From NCBI GenBank assembly GCA_015680905.1, contig CM027383.1, forward strand, positions 89,796,501 to 89,860,500: a stretch of DNA of 64,000 nucleotides, read 5' to 3'. Shown here piece by piece: positions 23,361 to 35,922 of this stretch (its first letter is position 1; the number at the start of each line of letters is the position of its first letter). Under the pieces are notes generated by a model. It made no database searches and was not told the DNA's origin. It was given only the letters and a program-made list of their open reading frames with translations. The stretch is from Coptis chinensis (Eukaryota > Streptophyta > Magnoliopsida > Ranunculales > Ranunculaceae). A program made the translations under genes and the position numbers.

Positions 23361-23875
23361 TGTTAGTTACGTATGGAGCTGAATCATTATAATGTGAATT
23401 GAAGATTAGTGATAGGCTATATTCGTCACGTGGTAAAACTTCATTCAACAAAGGAGGTTGGCAGAAGCTCAAAAGTCACAATACAAGATCCTAAATATAA
23501 GGATTCAAATTCAACAATAAAGGCTGCAACTATTTGAAGGTAAATGAAAAGCCTATAAATATGTGCTTTATCATTCGTGAATTGTATCAAATTGAGGGTG
23601 AGAAACAATATTTGTTTGAGTGATTTTGTGCCTGATTTCAATTAAGGAAATCAAGGCTTTGAGTGAGAGACAGAGAGCTAATTGTAGGAACTTTCATCTT
23701 TAAATAGTGAAATTGGTGTGCTTTGGAGGTCGTAGATAATATTGCTGAACCTCGTTAAATTCTTAGTGTTATTCGGTTGTTTTGTCGCAGTTATTTAATT
23801 TCACTTGTAACGTTCTTGTTACATTACTTCTAAGATCTTAATTATTCTTGGGGTTATGTTAATTATACCCTAACA
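23361..23875 (+). repeat. 5' LTR of the plus-strand copia element
   Basis: Pairs with 30760-31275. Begins tgttagttacgtatgg and ends ataccctaaca. Confidence 0.92.
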
Positions 23876-23876
23876 A

Positions 23877-23890
23877 TTGGTATCAGAGCG
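23877..23890 (+). promoter_or_regulatory. primer-binding site
   Basis: ttggtatcagagcg directly after the 5' LTR, complementary to initiator methionine tRNA. Confidence 0.85.
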
Positions 23891-23944
23891 GTTATTTTCT
23901 GATTAAGAAGAAATTAATTTCTTGCTTAGTTGGAAGTGGGAGCA

Positions 23945-26160
23945 ATGGCTACAAATGAAGGGAAGTTAAGAATGGAGAAGTTCAATGGCTCGAACTTCGT
24001 ATACTGGAAGATGCAAATAGAAGACTACCTTTATCAAAAGGATCTCTATCTTCCACTTGGCAAAAAACCGACAAACATAACACAAGATAAATGGGATGTG
24101 CTTGACATAAAAGCACTCGGCACCATTCGACTATCACTCACAAAATCAGTTGCTTTCAATATTGCAACGGAGAAGACGACAACGTCTCTCATGGCCGCTC
24201 TATCAAAGATGTATGAGCAACCCTTAGCAGCAAACAAAGTGCATCTTATTAAAAAGTTATTTACTTTAAAGATGCATGAAGGAGGATCTTTCGCAGAACA
24301 TCTAAACGAGTTCAACACTGTGACTTCTCAACTTTTGTCAGTTGAAATAACGTTCAGCGATGAGATTAAAGCCTTGTTGGTTCTAAGTCAAATGCCCGAG
24401 AGTTGGGCAGGTATGGTAACAACTATTAGTAGCTCTGCCAAGAAGTTAAAGTTGGAATTCGATAATGTGGTAAGTTTGATTCTGACAGAAGAAATCAGAA
24501 AACAAGCTACTGGGGAGTCTTCAGGTACTGCTTTAAATGTTGAAAGCAGAGGGAGAAGCTCACATAGCGGTTCGGGTCATGGTGGATCCAAACCCAAGAG
24601 AGGCAAGTCAAAGTCAAGAAAACCGAAAGGTGTATGTTGGAATTGTGGCAAGAAAGGCCATTATGCTAATGAATGTCAGTCTCCAAAGAGGGAAGCTGAG
24701 AATGATCTCAGAGCAAATATTGTTGTTGAGGATGCCTTAATTTGCTCTATGGAGAGCAAAGCCGAGTCTTGGGTGCTAGACTCTAGTGCTTCATTCCACG
24801 CTATTGCACACAAAGAGTTCTTTAAGAACTATGTACCTGGTGATCTTGGAAAGGTATATCTGGGAGATGACCAGCCATGCAATATCATCGGAAAAGGTGA
24901 TATATAGATCAAGCTAAATGGGTCTGTATGGAGATTGAAGGAAGTTAGGCACATACCTGACTTAAGGAGAAATCTAATCTCAATGGGGCAACTTGCAAAT
25001 GAAGGTTATGTTACAACCTTTGCAAATGATGCCTGGAAGGTTTCTAGAGGTGCAAGGATCGGATAGTTGCACGTGGCCAGAAAGACGGTACTCTCTACTT
25101 GACCACAAATGCATGCGGTTCCATTGCAGTGGCTCATAGCAAGGATGATCCAAACCCATGGCACAGAAGACTTGGGCACATGAGTGGGAAAGGATTAAAA
25201 ATCCTACACTCAAAGGGAAAGCTACCTGATGTACAATCTATTGAGATTGACATGTGTGAAGACTGCATCTTTGGGAAGCAGAAAAGGGTGAGTTTTCAGA
25301 AAGTTGGAAAAACTCCGAAAAGCCAGAAGCTTGAGCTAGTTCATATTGATGTTTGGGGGCTAGCTACTGTGGCCTCAATCGGTGGGAAGTCTTTCTTCGT
25401 CACCTTTATCAATGACTGCACAAGGAAAGTCTAGGTCTATTTCCTTAGACAAAAATTGGAGGTCTTCGATGTGTTCAAAGACTGGAAAGCCATGGTGGAA
25501 AATCAAATAAGACTGAAGCTAAAATGCTTACGGTCCGATAATGGTGGAGAATATGGCGACAAAGAGTTCAAAGCATTTTGTTCTTCCAGTGGGATCAGGA
25601 TGGAAAAGACTGTTCCAGGGACACCTCAGCAGAATGGGGTTGCAGAAAGAATGAACATAAATTTGATAGAGCGTGCTAGGAGTATGCATATTCACGCTGG
25701 ATTGCCAAAGCAATTCTGGGCGGAGGCAATCAGTACAGCAGCTTACTTGGTTAACCATGGACCATCAGTTCCATTAGATTTCGGAATTCCAGAGGAAGCT
25801 TGGAGCGGAAAGGAGGTAAAGCTTTCACACTTGAAAGTTGTAGGTTGTATTTCATATGTACATATCAGTGACAATGCTAGGGGCAAGCTGGACCCCAAGT
25901 CCTTGAAATGCACATTTATTGGATATGGCATCGACGAGTTTGGTTATCTCTTTTGGGACTACCAAAACCGAAAAATCATAAGAATCAGAGATGTGGTATT
26001 CAATGAGAAGGTGATGTACAAAGACAGGAATGATACACAACTAAGTGATACTGAGTATGTTGAGTTAGAAAACCTTGAAGCTAGTCGCGTTACAGAACAA
26101 CAACCGGTTGTTGAGGTTCCTCGACTAGACACAGATGGTAGTGTTGAGGGTGCAACACCA
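23945..26160 (+). pseudogene. copia gag, protease and integrase
   Basis: Starts MATNEGKLRMEKFNG at 23945. The gag domain is open to 24907. It has the zinc knuckle CWNCGKKGHYANEC (about 24634-24675) and the protease site WVLDSSASFHA, where the usual D-S-G-A is D-S-S-A. A TAG at 24905 ends this frame. Integrase follows with HRRLGHMSGKG and CEDCIFGK (zinc site), D in VHIDVWG, D in DNGGEY and E in NGVAERM. A frameshift near 25060 and a TAG at about 25432, where the family has tryptophan, break it. The frame ends in the solo LTR at 26165. Confidence 0.88.
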
Positions 26161-26164
26161 CAGA

Positions 26165-29016
26165 TGTCACAGCCCGAATTTCTAAATAATTACAAAGTGA
26201 ATATTTGAAATATAAATATCTCAAACATCACTCGGTTCAATTGTCTAAAAACCCAGGCTATGACGAGGTGGATACAACACATGTCAAAACCTAAAACCCA
26301 CATCATAAAGAATCAACTTAACAACAAAATATCTCCAAACTTTCTCAGCCACCACTTTATTAAAAGACTATCTTCCGTTCAAAAATCATCAATATAAAAC
26401 TCTAAGAATAATAGGTCTTCAACATCGTATTCTCATGTCATGATGGATATGAAACTACGTTATTACATGTTTTCAAAAAGATCAGACCTAATAAAATTAA
26501 ACTCCCGGACTGCTCTAGAAACAAATCCAAACCAAACGTCGTGGTTCCACTGCCTTTCACCTATGTTCCCAAGAACACACCCACATTGCCAAAACAAAGC
26601 AAACATGGGTCAGCAAAATGGAATTTGCTGGTATGAGTAGACTAACCACATATAAACATTTCCAGTCTTTACTTATCAAACTATCACTTTAAAAATATCC
26701 TAACTTAATCATTCTCAGCTTGGAAGATAGGTAGTTCCGTCATTTCAACCGGCATAGTTTCTTCACAAGCAGACTTCCATTTTATTAACTCATTTTAATA
26801 ATTTGTTTTAATAACTAAGTCATTGAATTAAAACTTACCGATATCCACTGCTATATAAGGGTAGGACCGCGTCCTTGCACAAAAGGTTATTACGTCCTAC
26901 CCTCCTGCAAAAGAAAGTTATAACTTTTATATAACATATGTAGATATGTTATAGATATTCAAATGTAAGTCCAAGCACACCCATACAATCAAATCAATTT
27001 CTCTTATTAATTAATCGATTATTTTTCTTATACACCCACCATTTAGTACCTATGTAGTATGTACCTTAGGTCATTCCCACATTCAAGGAATACCCAACCC
27101 TACATTCCCGTACACTCAAGGAATACAACTAACCCGCAAGGCGAATACCTTAGTTCCTCTCTAGGGCAGTCCAAACAATCTAGTCATTCATAGCAGATTC
27201 AGTGAATACCCGGGTCATTCATGGCACATTCAATGAATACCCAATTATAACGCTAACGGGCCATTTATGGTACATTCAATAAATGCCCACCTATCACATG
27301 ATATCTTCAGTCATAAGTCTCATTTCCAAAACTTGATGCGTGGAGAGATCTAAAAGGTTGCGGTAAATTGTTTACGCATTATTGGATTTTATTGCATATA
27401 TTATCTCTGAGAACGAAGGAGTTTTTTGTTTCTTATATTTTTGGCTTACGCGTTATTAATATTGATGTCTAAGTGTCATAGCGTTGTATATCATAAAAGA
27501 TTGAAATATCACATAGTAGTTAATACACGTACACACGTAGATATATATATAAAGTCTTAGCCTAACGCCAAGCACGCTAACAGCCCTAGACTTATCCTAA
27601 TAGACCGAATCATTTGCCGAGACAAAGGTCAAACTTGGTCAACTAGTCAAAGTCAACCTGCCAAGGGTCAACAGCAGTTAACCAATCCTAAACTCATCCA
27701 ACCAAAAACTCAAAGCCTAAGGCCTAAAGTGTTTAGTCATTTCCAAGCCTAATCTAAACTTAAGCCCATAAATTTATAACCTGACCCACTTGGATTTATT
27801 TTAAGTTTTATGGACATCACCCATCCAAAATAGAACTGGCCCAAAACTAATAGATTTTGGCCCAACACAACTTATTGATTTCGGCCCAAAACAGAAATAG
27901 ATTTCGGCCCAACCCAAGCCGAACCGACCCGACCAACAGTCGTCTCCACCGGTGGTGGCGACTCTCCTCCACCGCCTACCACCACCAGCCACCACTCGTC
28001 ACCTCCTCATTCCAATCCAGCGGTTTCACCCCTCATCAAAAACTAAACAACTTTAACTCACTAAGAAACTCCAAATTCAAGTTTCGAAAACACTCCCCCA
28101 ACTATAGATCTGGATTCTCGACACCATTGATGCGTCTTCAAGCTCCCAACAGCCGCCCCCTCACTCTACAGCACCCAATCAATCCTCAATAACCCATAAC
28201 CAACCAACAATCAACACATTTAAAACAACAAGAGTTCAAACCAACCCAAGCAAGACAGGCGACGCTATTAACAGTTTCTTCTAAGCTTCAACAGCCCGCC
28301 TCTCATGACACCAACAATCACCCTCAATTCAAACCAATAAAATGCATATATAATTACCTAGTTCACCCATGACAATTACAGTAACCATAATCAATTTATG
28401 TATTCGTTTTATTTCAAAGGATTGGGGCAGATTTTTGGTAGACAATTTCGAACCAATGAAAACAGCAGTTAAACCACATAATTTAAAATGTAAAATTTAT
28501 CAGGGGAACACAATAGGTATTCTCCAATTCCTCCGCATACATATAGAGTTAGTAAACACAGAAACTTAACATGGGCAGTAAAGCAGAAAACTGATAGCAT
28601 TATAACTTTGTCGGTAAACCCAAAACATGCTGTAAGAGTAATAAGAGTAAGAAATTTCATGTTTAAATGAATTGAGGTATTCTCTACTCACTTGTAGAGT
28701 ACTCCGACTATCAGCTAGCTAACATAAAAACTCTTCCTTTTCTTCTGTCAGTAAAACCCTTTTTTTTTCTTTCCTCTCTGAAAAACTCTCGCTGTGTTTT
28801 TCCCCTCCAAACTCTACGTGAGAAAACTCTTTTTTTTTAATTAGTTTTAACAACCTCACCAAAAAAACAAGGATAACACTTATCCGTTTACTTATAGGAC
28901 TTTTATCCTTAAGCTAATAGTTATCATATATCTAGTTTTATCTATTTTCATTATTATTATAATTATTATTATTACTATTATTATAGGAAAAGCAAATAAA
29001 AAGACGGGGTGTTATA
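26165..29016 (+). mobile_element. solo LTR of a Ty3/gypsy-type element
   Basis: A 2852-bp insertion starts tgtcacagcccgaatttc and ends acggggtgttata. It is flanked on both sides by ACAGA (26160-26164 and 29017-29021), so it is a complete unit with a 5-bp target duplication, and it holds no internal coding region. The tgtcaca...ggtgtta ends are typical of plant gypsy LTRs, though the last bases are TA rather than CA. At 27060-27300 there are tandem units of the kind 'gtcattcatggcacattcaatgaatacc'. Open frames inside (27857-28192, for example) show no known domain. A single LTR left after recombination is the simplest reading. Confidence 0.78.
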
Positions 29017-29021
29017 ACAGA

Positions 29022-30687
29022 GTCCAACTCCTGCCCCTGAACCGAGAAAGTCATCTAGGCCACCTGTGTCGAGCACAAGGTATCCGTCATCTACTTATGT
29101 CCACTTCTTGTTGCTTACTGATGGTGGTGAACCCCAATGTTATGATAAAGCATTAGAGGTAGAGGATGCAAGCAAGTGGGAGCTAGCTATGCAGGATGAG
29201 ATGGAATCCTTCATCTAAAACCAGACTTAGAAGTTGACTGAACTACCCATGGGAAAGCGGGCTCTACATAATAAGTGGGTTTACAGAGTTAAGGAAGAAG
29301 ATGATGGAAGTAAGCAGTATAAGGCCAGATTGGTAGTCAAAGGCTTTCAACAGAAGGAAGGCATTGACTACACGGAAATTTTCTCCCCAATTGTGAAGCT
29401 AACCACTATCAGAGTGGTGTTGAGTATTGTGGCTGCAGAAGACTTGTATCTTGAGCAGCTTGATGTGAAGACTGTATTTCTCCATGGCAATTTGGAGGAA
29501 GAGATTTACATGCAGCAACCACAGGATTACTCAATTCATGGCAAGGAGAAAATGGTTTGCAAGCTCAAAAAGAGCTTGTATGGACTAAAGCAAGCTCCGA
29601 GGCAGTGGTACAAGAAGTTTGACAGCTTTATGCATGGTAATGGCTACAACCGGTGCAATGCGGATCATTGTTGCTACTTCAAGAAGTTTGACGCCAACTA
29701 TATTTTCCTTTTACTCTATGTGGATGACATGTTGGTGGCAGGATCAAACATGAAAGAAATAATGAACTTGAAGAAGCAACTAGCAAATGAGTTTGCTATG
29801 AAGGATTTGGGAGCTGCCAAACAGATTCTTGGAATGATAATCAACAAGGACAGAGCAAATGGAACACTTAAGCTATCTCAAGCAGAGTATGTTGAAAAGG
29901 TTCTAAAACGTTTCAACATGAGTGATGTTAAACCAGTTAGCACACCCTTGGCTAGTCATTTCAGATTATCCAAGGAGCAGTCGCCAAAGACAGAGCAAGA
30001 AAAAGACTTTATGGCAAAGGTGTCATACTCGTCAGCAATCGGCAGTCTAATGTATGTTATGGTTTGTACCAGACCAGACATTGCCCATGCAGTGGGACTG
30101 TGGGAGTAGTGAGCCGATTTATGAGCAATCATGGAAAACATCACTGGGATGCAGTGAAGTAGATTCTCAGGTACTTAAGAGGTACCAGCGATATGTCTTT
30201 ATGCTTTGGTCAAGATGACAGTTTACTATAGGGTTATGTACACACCAACTTAGCTGGTGAAATTGACCATCATAGGAGTACTACTGGGTATGTGTTCACT
30301 GTGGGTTCCACATCAGTAAGTTGGGTCGCTCAGCTGCAGAAGATTGTAGCTTTATCGACAACAAAGGCTGAGTATGTCGCAGTCACAGAAGCTAGCAAGG
30401 AGATGATTTGGTTGCAAGGTCTTTTGGAGGAACTAGGTAGGAAACAAGAGAATAGCACATTATACAGTGACAATCAAAGTGCAATTCATCTTGCCAAGAA
30501 CTCGGCGTTTCACTCAAGAACGAAGCACATAGACCGGAGGTACTATTTCATTCGTACACTTCTGGAAGATGGTGTTCCAAAGCTTGAAAAGATTCAAGGG
30601 AGTAAGAACTTAGCTGATATGTTAACCAAGCCAGTCACCATTGACAAACTGAAGTTGTGTTCAACTTCAGTATGTCTTCATGCGTGA
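29022..30687 (+). pseudogene. copia reverse transcriptase and RNase H
   Basis: Continues the polyprotein after the solo LTR. Readable parts are RPPVSSTRYPSSTYV (29062-29106), then stops at about 29216 and 29227, and an open frame 29234-30109. That frame contains NKWVYRVKEED, VFLHGNLEEEIYMQQP, SLYGLKQAPRQWY and the catalytic LLLYVDDMLVAG (about 29710). A frameshift near 30095, TAG at about 30160 (expected tryptophan) and TAG at about 30227 follow. RNase H continues at 30292-30687 with ALSTTKAEYVA, SDNQSAIHLAKN and TKHIDRRYYFIR. Its first acidic residue appears lost (GYVHTNLAGE). Dead copy. Confidence 0.88.
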
Positions 30688-30744
30688 AGATTGAGGGAAT
30701 GAACACACCAAGTTTCACAGGAGTTAAAGATGTTATGCTTCAGT

Positions 30745-30759
30745 CTCCAAGTGGGAGAT
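30745..30759 (+). promoter_or_regulatory. polypurine tract
   Basis: tctccaagtgggagat region directly before the 3' LTR, where plus-strand DNA synthesis starts. Confidence 0.65.
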
Positions 30760-31275
30760 TGTTAGTTACGTATGGAGTTGAATCATTACAATGTGAATTG
30801 AAGATTAGTGATAGGCTATATTCATCACATGGTAAAACTTCATTCAACAAAGGAGGTTGGCAGAAGATCAAAAGTCACAATACAATATCCTAAATATAAG
30901 GATTCAAATTCAACAATAAAAGCTGCAACTATTTGAAGGTAAATGAAAAGCCTATAAATATGTGTTTTATCATTCGTGAATTGTATCAAATTGAGGGTGA
31001 GAAACAATATTTGTTTGAGTGATTTTGTGCCTGATTTCAATTAAGGAAATCAAGGCTTTGAATGAGAGACAGAGAGCTAATTGTAGGAGCTTTCATATTT
31101 AAATAGTAAAATTGGTGTGCTTTGGAGGACGTAGGTAATATTGTTGAACCTCGTTAAATTCTTAGTGTTATTCGGTTGTTTTGTCGCAGTTATTTAATTT
31201 CGCTTGTAACGTTCTTGTTACATTGCTTCTAAGATCTTAATTATTCTTGGGGTTGTGTTAATTACACCCCTAACA
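30760..31275 (+). repeat. 3' LTR of the plus-strand copia element
   Basis: 516 bp, pairs with 23361-23875; one extra C near the end (acccctaaca). Confidence 0.92.
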
Positions 31276-31799
31276 CCTACAAATCGACTTCTTGTTATGA
31301 GAACTCGGGGTCTATTTGTTGTGAAGAATTCTTCACATCCAATACTTTGAATTCAATTTGTGATTCCTGCGAGAGGAGGATTATTCTTTCACCTGCAAGA
31401 GAGGAAAGACTTGGGGACTTCGAGTATTACGTTGAGGAAAGAAGATGGTGAGTTCATGATTGGGATAATGCATTTCTCACTGTGAGTATCTTCGATTCTA
31501 TACATGTAAAACTTGAAGTTTTGTTCTAGTGTTTTTTCTATTACCTGAGATAGGTGGTGGCGTGGGTTTTTCTCTGTGAGTGGGTTTTGCCACTTAAAAT
31601 ATCATTTCGTTGTGTACTGTCTTTTTTAGTTATTGCAGTTTAAGTTTAATTTTTATTGCAATTAGTTGATCAAATTAATTGAAATCTACTGCTAGTCTGC
31701 CGTGGGAATTTCATTTACAACAAAAAAAAATAATAAATAAAAATAAGTTATGAATTTTGGAGGGTTGGAGTACAAGTGAAGAAAGAAGTTCATATTAAC
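31276..31799. other. unassigned DNA after the copia element
   Basis: An open stretch at about 31290-31470 might be an exon remnant but has no recognisable domain; the rest is AT-rich. Confidence 0.3.
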
Positions 31800-32204
31800 T
31801 TTCTCACTGATCCGAATGAGGGCAGATCGACACTTTGACCTGCAGATGTCTTGATTTATAGTTGGTCTGAGGGAAAACATGCATGTTTTGATGTAACTAG
31901 AGTCTCTCCATTGGTAGGGTTGGAGAATGGTGACTTTGATGTGGGAGAAGCAGCTAAGAGAGTAGCGATAGAAAAGATGGAGAAACATGAGGAAGCTTGC
32001 AGGGCTAACCAGCAGTGTTTCATTCTGTTTAGTTTCGACACTTTCGATTTCTTAGAACAACAGTCTATGGAGCTCCTCAAGAGACTTCACAAAGTTATAG
32101 ACAGTAACGTTATGATAGCTGGTTCTAACGAGTTTGTTTTTAAAATGATAGAATTTGCTATTCAAAAAAGACTTGCGGCGCAACTTATTGCACGCTTGTC
32201 CTAA
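31800..32204 (+). pseudogene. C-terminal fragment of a reverse-transcriptase-like repeat gene ('auxilin-like')
   Basis: The open frame at 31851-32204 and the bases before it match the tail of a gene family widespread in plant genomes. Databases often mislabel it 'auxilin-like', though it is linked to reverse transcriptases. Signs are FLTDPNEGRSTL then a stop, PADVLIYSW, VSPLVGLENGDFDVG, a KHEEACRANQQCF block and the ending IEFAIQKRLAAQLIARLS. Only the last ~135 residues are present, with no upstream domain, so it is a truncated copy. The family link is from memory of its typical motifs, not from a search. Confidence 0.5.
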
Positions 32205-34917
32205 TTATTTGTAAAATTTATTATCATTATCAATAAAATTTTCACTTAAAAAATAATAATAATAATGACTTCTTTTGTTTAGTTGTTTGTTTTCCACCCA
32301 GATGCTTTATCAGGTACTAGTATAAGTGCACGTGCTCCACACGTGGACTGCAAAAGAAAAGGTCAGGGTTATAAACTTGTTAAAATGCAACTATTATCAA
32401 CGGGCGTTGTTCATTGATTAGGTGTTAATTTTTCAAATAGATTTCATGAGCTCAACTTGCTTTAGGTTCATTTTTCAGATAGGTTTCATGAGCTCAACCT
32501 GCTTTGCTGTCTCGTGGAAGCTATGATGTTGGCATGAGCACATATGCACCAGAAACGAAGGTCATTATGAATATCTAAAAAACCTACGCGGCCATAAACA
32601 TTTTGAAAGTTAAGTCAAGGTCAATTTGAAGATGTCTGGGAGTGTCTAAAACTGAATAAATCGCGCATACGGAAACTTGTTTTTAACATTATAATATCGC
32701 GGAGGTTGTCTTAAGCATGTGAAGCCAACATAGGATAAGTTAATCGAACTGAAGTTATAGTAAAGTAACAAAAGTTAAGTGAAAACAACACTGATGTATT
32801 ACTTGCCTCCTAGAGTTGACATACTGAAAAGGCAATCTAACTGAAGTTACTAAAGTAATAAAATTGTAGTGAAAACAATATTGATGAACTGCTTAGTAGT
32901 TTGCTGGTGAAGTTTACATATTGAAAGAGAAGGAACAAAATAACAAAAAATATCAATGTCATAGACATGGCTGCTGGAGTGAGCAAATGATTGTTATTAC
33001 TTTCATAAGTTGCTATATATTCATCGACTTTCATTATTTGGAGTTGTTTGCGTATAGGGCATTTGGTGACAATGACAGCCCAAGAATAAGATCAAGGGCA
33101 TGACTTCCCTTTCATTACCTTTGTTCATTGAGATCTATCAATCAGTCATTTGAATGCTGAAATCCATTGCGCAGCCTAAGTAGACAAAATGACAATTAAA
33201 TAGGAATAAAAGTTTTAAAATAAAAGCAATATCTATATATTACATAATATTTGAGCTACAAATCTAGCTCCAACGGAGAGTCTTAAAGTGGTGGTGGCAG
33301 AGCAACTGTAGATATAGAATTAAGAAATTCTTGATCATATAAATGCCTTCAATCATTGGAACAGATTTAAATAAGTAGTATGTTTGTTCTTCTCCTGGAA
33401 CAGACGGATGGTGAAAGTAAATAATCATTACGTGATCATTATTGGATAAAGCATGATATCTACTTTTACTTTTCAGTAACATATAAATTTTCTACCCCAG
33501 ATAACCATTTAAGTTTGATAGAGTTACCTTTGTAAGTCTGTTTCTCAGTTGCTAAGCAATCACAGGGCTTTCTATTCAAACCATACTGCCATTTTTTAAA
33601 ATAAGTCGCAATTAATTTTAGGAAATATGTTGCAATATTTAGTTTAAAAAAGATGATGCATACCTAGTTGGTAGTAGTCACATGTCATCGCTGACCATCA
33701 TTACTTTTGTAGTTACATGTCATGTTAATCATCAAACAATAACGATAATGATTGTGGAAAAAAAATACTAAATAGATCCAGATAATAAAGAATGAAAGAA
33801 GGGAATTGAAGAGTTTTAGTTAATCCATCACTGAACTTGTTTTGATTTAATTAAAGAATGCATGCTCTTAAAAACCCTGAATTAATAAACAAAATTGTTT
33901 TTTTTTTAACTTCTAAAGTCTACCCTCTTCATGCTATATTGAAAATGACGAAAACGAAGTCTGTAACAGTATATGTGAGACATTTTTATCAGCAAAGTGA
34001 CATCTCTTTAAACAGTTGATATCTTTGAATTAGACCAGCCCGCTAGTCGGTTAGTGTACTTAAGCTTCATGGTAGAAGCTCAGTGATTGTCCTTTGTTAG
34101 TAGCCCCCTTCCTTGCTCGCTTGTGGTCATTATTAGAAGGAAAGCCGACTTGTTCCCCAAAAAATGAAGGAAGCAAGAAAACAAAGCATAATTTGTTACT
34201 GAAAGGGATGAAGGGTGTAAAAACATATTCTGTAGCCCTGTCTATTGCCTACTATATTTACCATGCAATGCCTAGACTGTTAGTGAACAATAAGTTAATG
34301 CGGTACTTGGAATAGTTAGGGAAAAAAATAGTTGGAATTTGGACATAATGCATAATTAAAAAAGAACAATCTAGTCACTGAAAACGTAATAAAACATAAT
34401 TTCGATTTTGAACATTCGAGGTAATAGCATATATTGCAATCAAATTTCTAAACCCATTAATGCATAATTATTTTTTACATACCTTATATTTGTGCTTGCT
34501 AAATGCTTTTCAGGTTTGTACCCATTCTCCCTATTCTTCCGTTTTACAATAGGTAGCAGTTTCTAAAACATACTATAAGGTCGACAATCATTTCCCTATT
34601 CAACACATCCTTTAACAAACAAACAATAAAACACTAAGATCATCCCAGGAAAATTAATAAAGAAGGATTGACTTGTCTACCTAGTAGCTACTGACCAAGC
34701 ACAATAAGGTTTTTAGTGAGCATAGTAGCCGCAACAATTTCCTGTAAATTGGAGAAGACACTTTCTTGAGAATGAATTGGGAATACATCGGCATATAGTA
34801 TGACAGAATTTGCATTTTGGGTAAAATATTCATAGGATGGACATGCCACCCACATCACCTGATTTCAACACGACAAATATAATGAAAACTGCATACCAAA
34901 AGTAAAAACACACTAAC
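32205..34917. other. non-coding region with one arm of a direct repeat
   Basis: No gene seen. Bases 33045-33460 form one copy of a diverged direct repeat whose other copy is 35115-35540. Short open frames here have no domain. Confidence 0.5.
33045..33460 (+). repeat. direct repeat copy 1 (about 410 bp)
   Basis: Shares with 35115-35540 the strings caagaataagatcaagg, aggaataaaagttttaaa, taagaaattcttgat and aagtagtatgtttgtt in the same order. Diverged, with small indels. Confidence 0.75.
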
Positions 34918-34976
34918 CTCATTTGGGCAGCTTTGACAGCTTGCACTGCAGCAACTGCATCTTCAATAATAACACA
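34918..34976 (-). pseudogene. isolated HAD-phosphatase-like exon
   Basis: On the minus strand this encodes CVIIEDAVAAVQAVKAAQMR, then gttagt as a possible splice donor. It closely resembles the motif around the HAD-superfamily (CbbY/SOQ1-like) signature VIEDALAGVQAAKAA. The usual glycine in D-A-x-A-G is alanine here. There is no clear acceptor upstream, and no neighbouring exon is recognised within 2 kb, so it is probably a stranded fragment. Confidence 0.5.
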
Positions 34977-34989
34977 ATGGAAAATAATT

Positions 34990-35914
34990 ATGTAGATTAG
35001 TAAATTGATATTGTTAGAAGGGTAAGGCTAAACTATAACAGGCAGAATAGACCATTGGAGTTTGAAATTTCATACAAAAAAATGTTGTTAAAGTTGAGCA
35101 ATCATCTGAATTTGTTTGCGTACATGGCATGTGGTGACCATGATAAACCAAGAATAAGATCAAGGACATGAGTTTCCTTTCGCTATCTTTTACCTATAGT
35201 TTTTTCACTGACATCTATGAATCAGTACATTCTTTGAATTCTGAACTCCATTATGCGGACTAATTAGGCAACACGAAAATTAAATAGGAATAAAAGTTTT
35301 CAAATAAAAGCATTATCTATATATTACTTACCATTTCAGCTTCAAATCCAACTCGAAGGGAGACTCACAAAGTGATTGGGGCAGAGCGGCTGTAGATATA
35401 AAATTAAGAAATTCTTGATGATATAAATGCCTTAAGTCATTAGTAACAGAGTGAAATAAGTAGTATGTTTGTTTTTCTCCTGGGAAAACACAAACGACTC
35501 AGCAATGTAATTCAACTCATGACCATTATCAACTCGTGACCATTATTAAACAAAGTAGGAAACAATAGAGATATTAAGCTGGACAGTGAATGGTAAGCTT
35601 CCTATGGAATTAGAATGTGATATGGTATGTTATTTTGCTGATATGACTTTTGAGAATAATGAAGTAGTGCATTTTGTGACATCCTCCCACACACACACTA
35701 TCCACCTATTTTATCGATATTTGTACAGGTATTGTGAGGTGAATTCAATATTTTAGGATCATACTGAAAAACTTTTACACCCTGTGAACCATCTACATGA
35801 GACATTTTTTTTATTTAGTAGTCTAGATAGTTGCAGTCATGACTGGAAAAGTAAGAGATGCACTGGTTCCAAACCTAAGCGGCTTTGGAAATTATTGGAC
35901 CATAGAAGATAATA
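34990..35914. other. non-coding region with second arm of the direct repeat
   Basis: Bases 35115-35540 are the second copy of the repeat at 33045-33460. No gene seen. A CA run lies near 35688. Confidence 0.5.
35115..35540 (+). repeat. direct repeat copy 2
   Basis: Partner of 33045-33460, about 2.07 kb downstream. Most consistent with an old tandem or segmental duplication. Confidence 0.75.
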
Positions 35915-35922
35915 ACATTGAT

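Larger units (their letters stand above)
23361..31275 (+). mobile_element. Ty1/copia retrotransposon carrying a nested solo LTR
   Basis: LTRs of 515 and 516 bp start tgttagttacg and end cctaaca. By eye they differ at about 19 positions (roughly 96% identity). Flanks CCTAT and CCTAC are a likely 5-bp duplication with one change. Gag and pol run 23945-30687, interrupted by a 2852-bp solo LTR. Without that insertion the element is about 5.1 kb, normal for copia. Confidence 0.92.

Noticed and set aside
23877..23890. tRNA gene
   Set aside because: Only the short tRNA-complementary primer site of a retrotransposon, not a tRNA; the same holds for 21152-21165 and 43671-43684.
27857..28192. 111-codon open frame inside the solo LTR
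   Set aside because: No recognisable domain, proline/serine-rich chance composition, and it lies wholly within an LTR.
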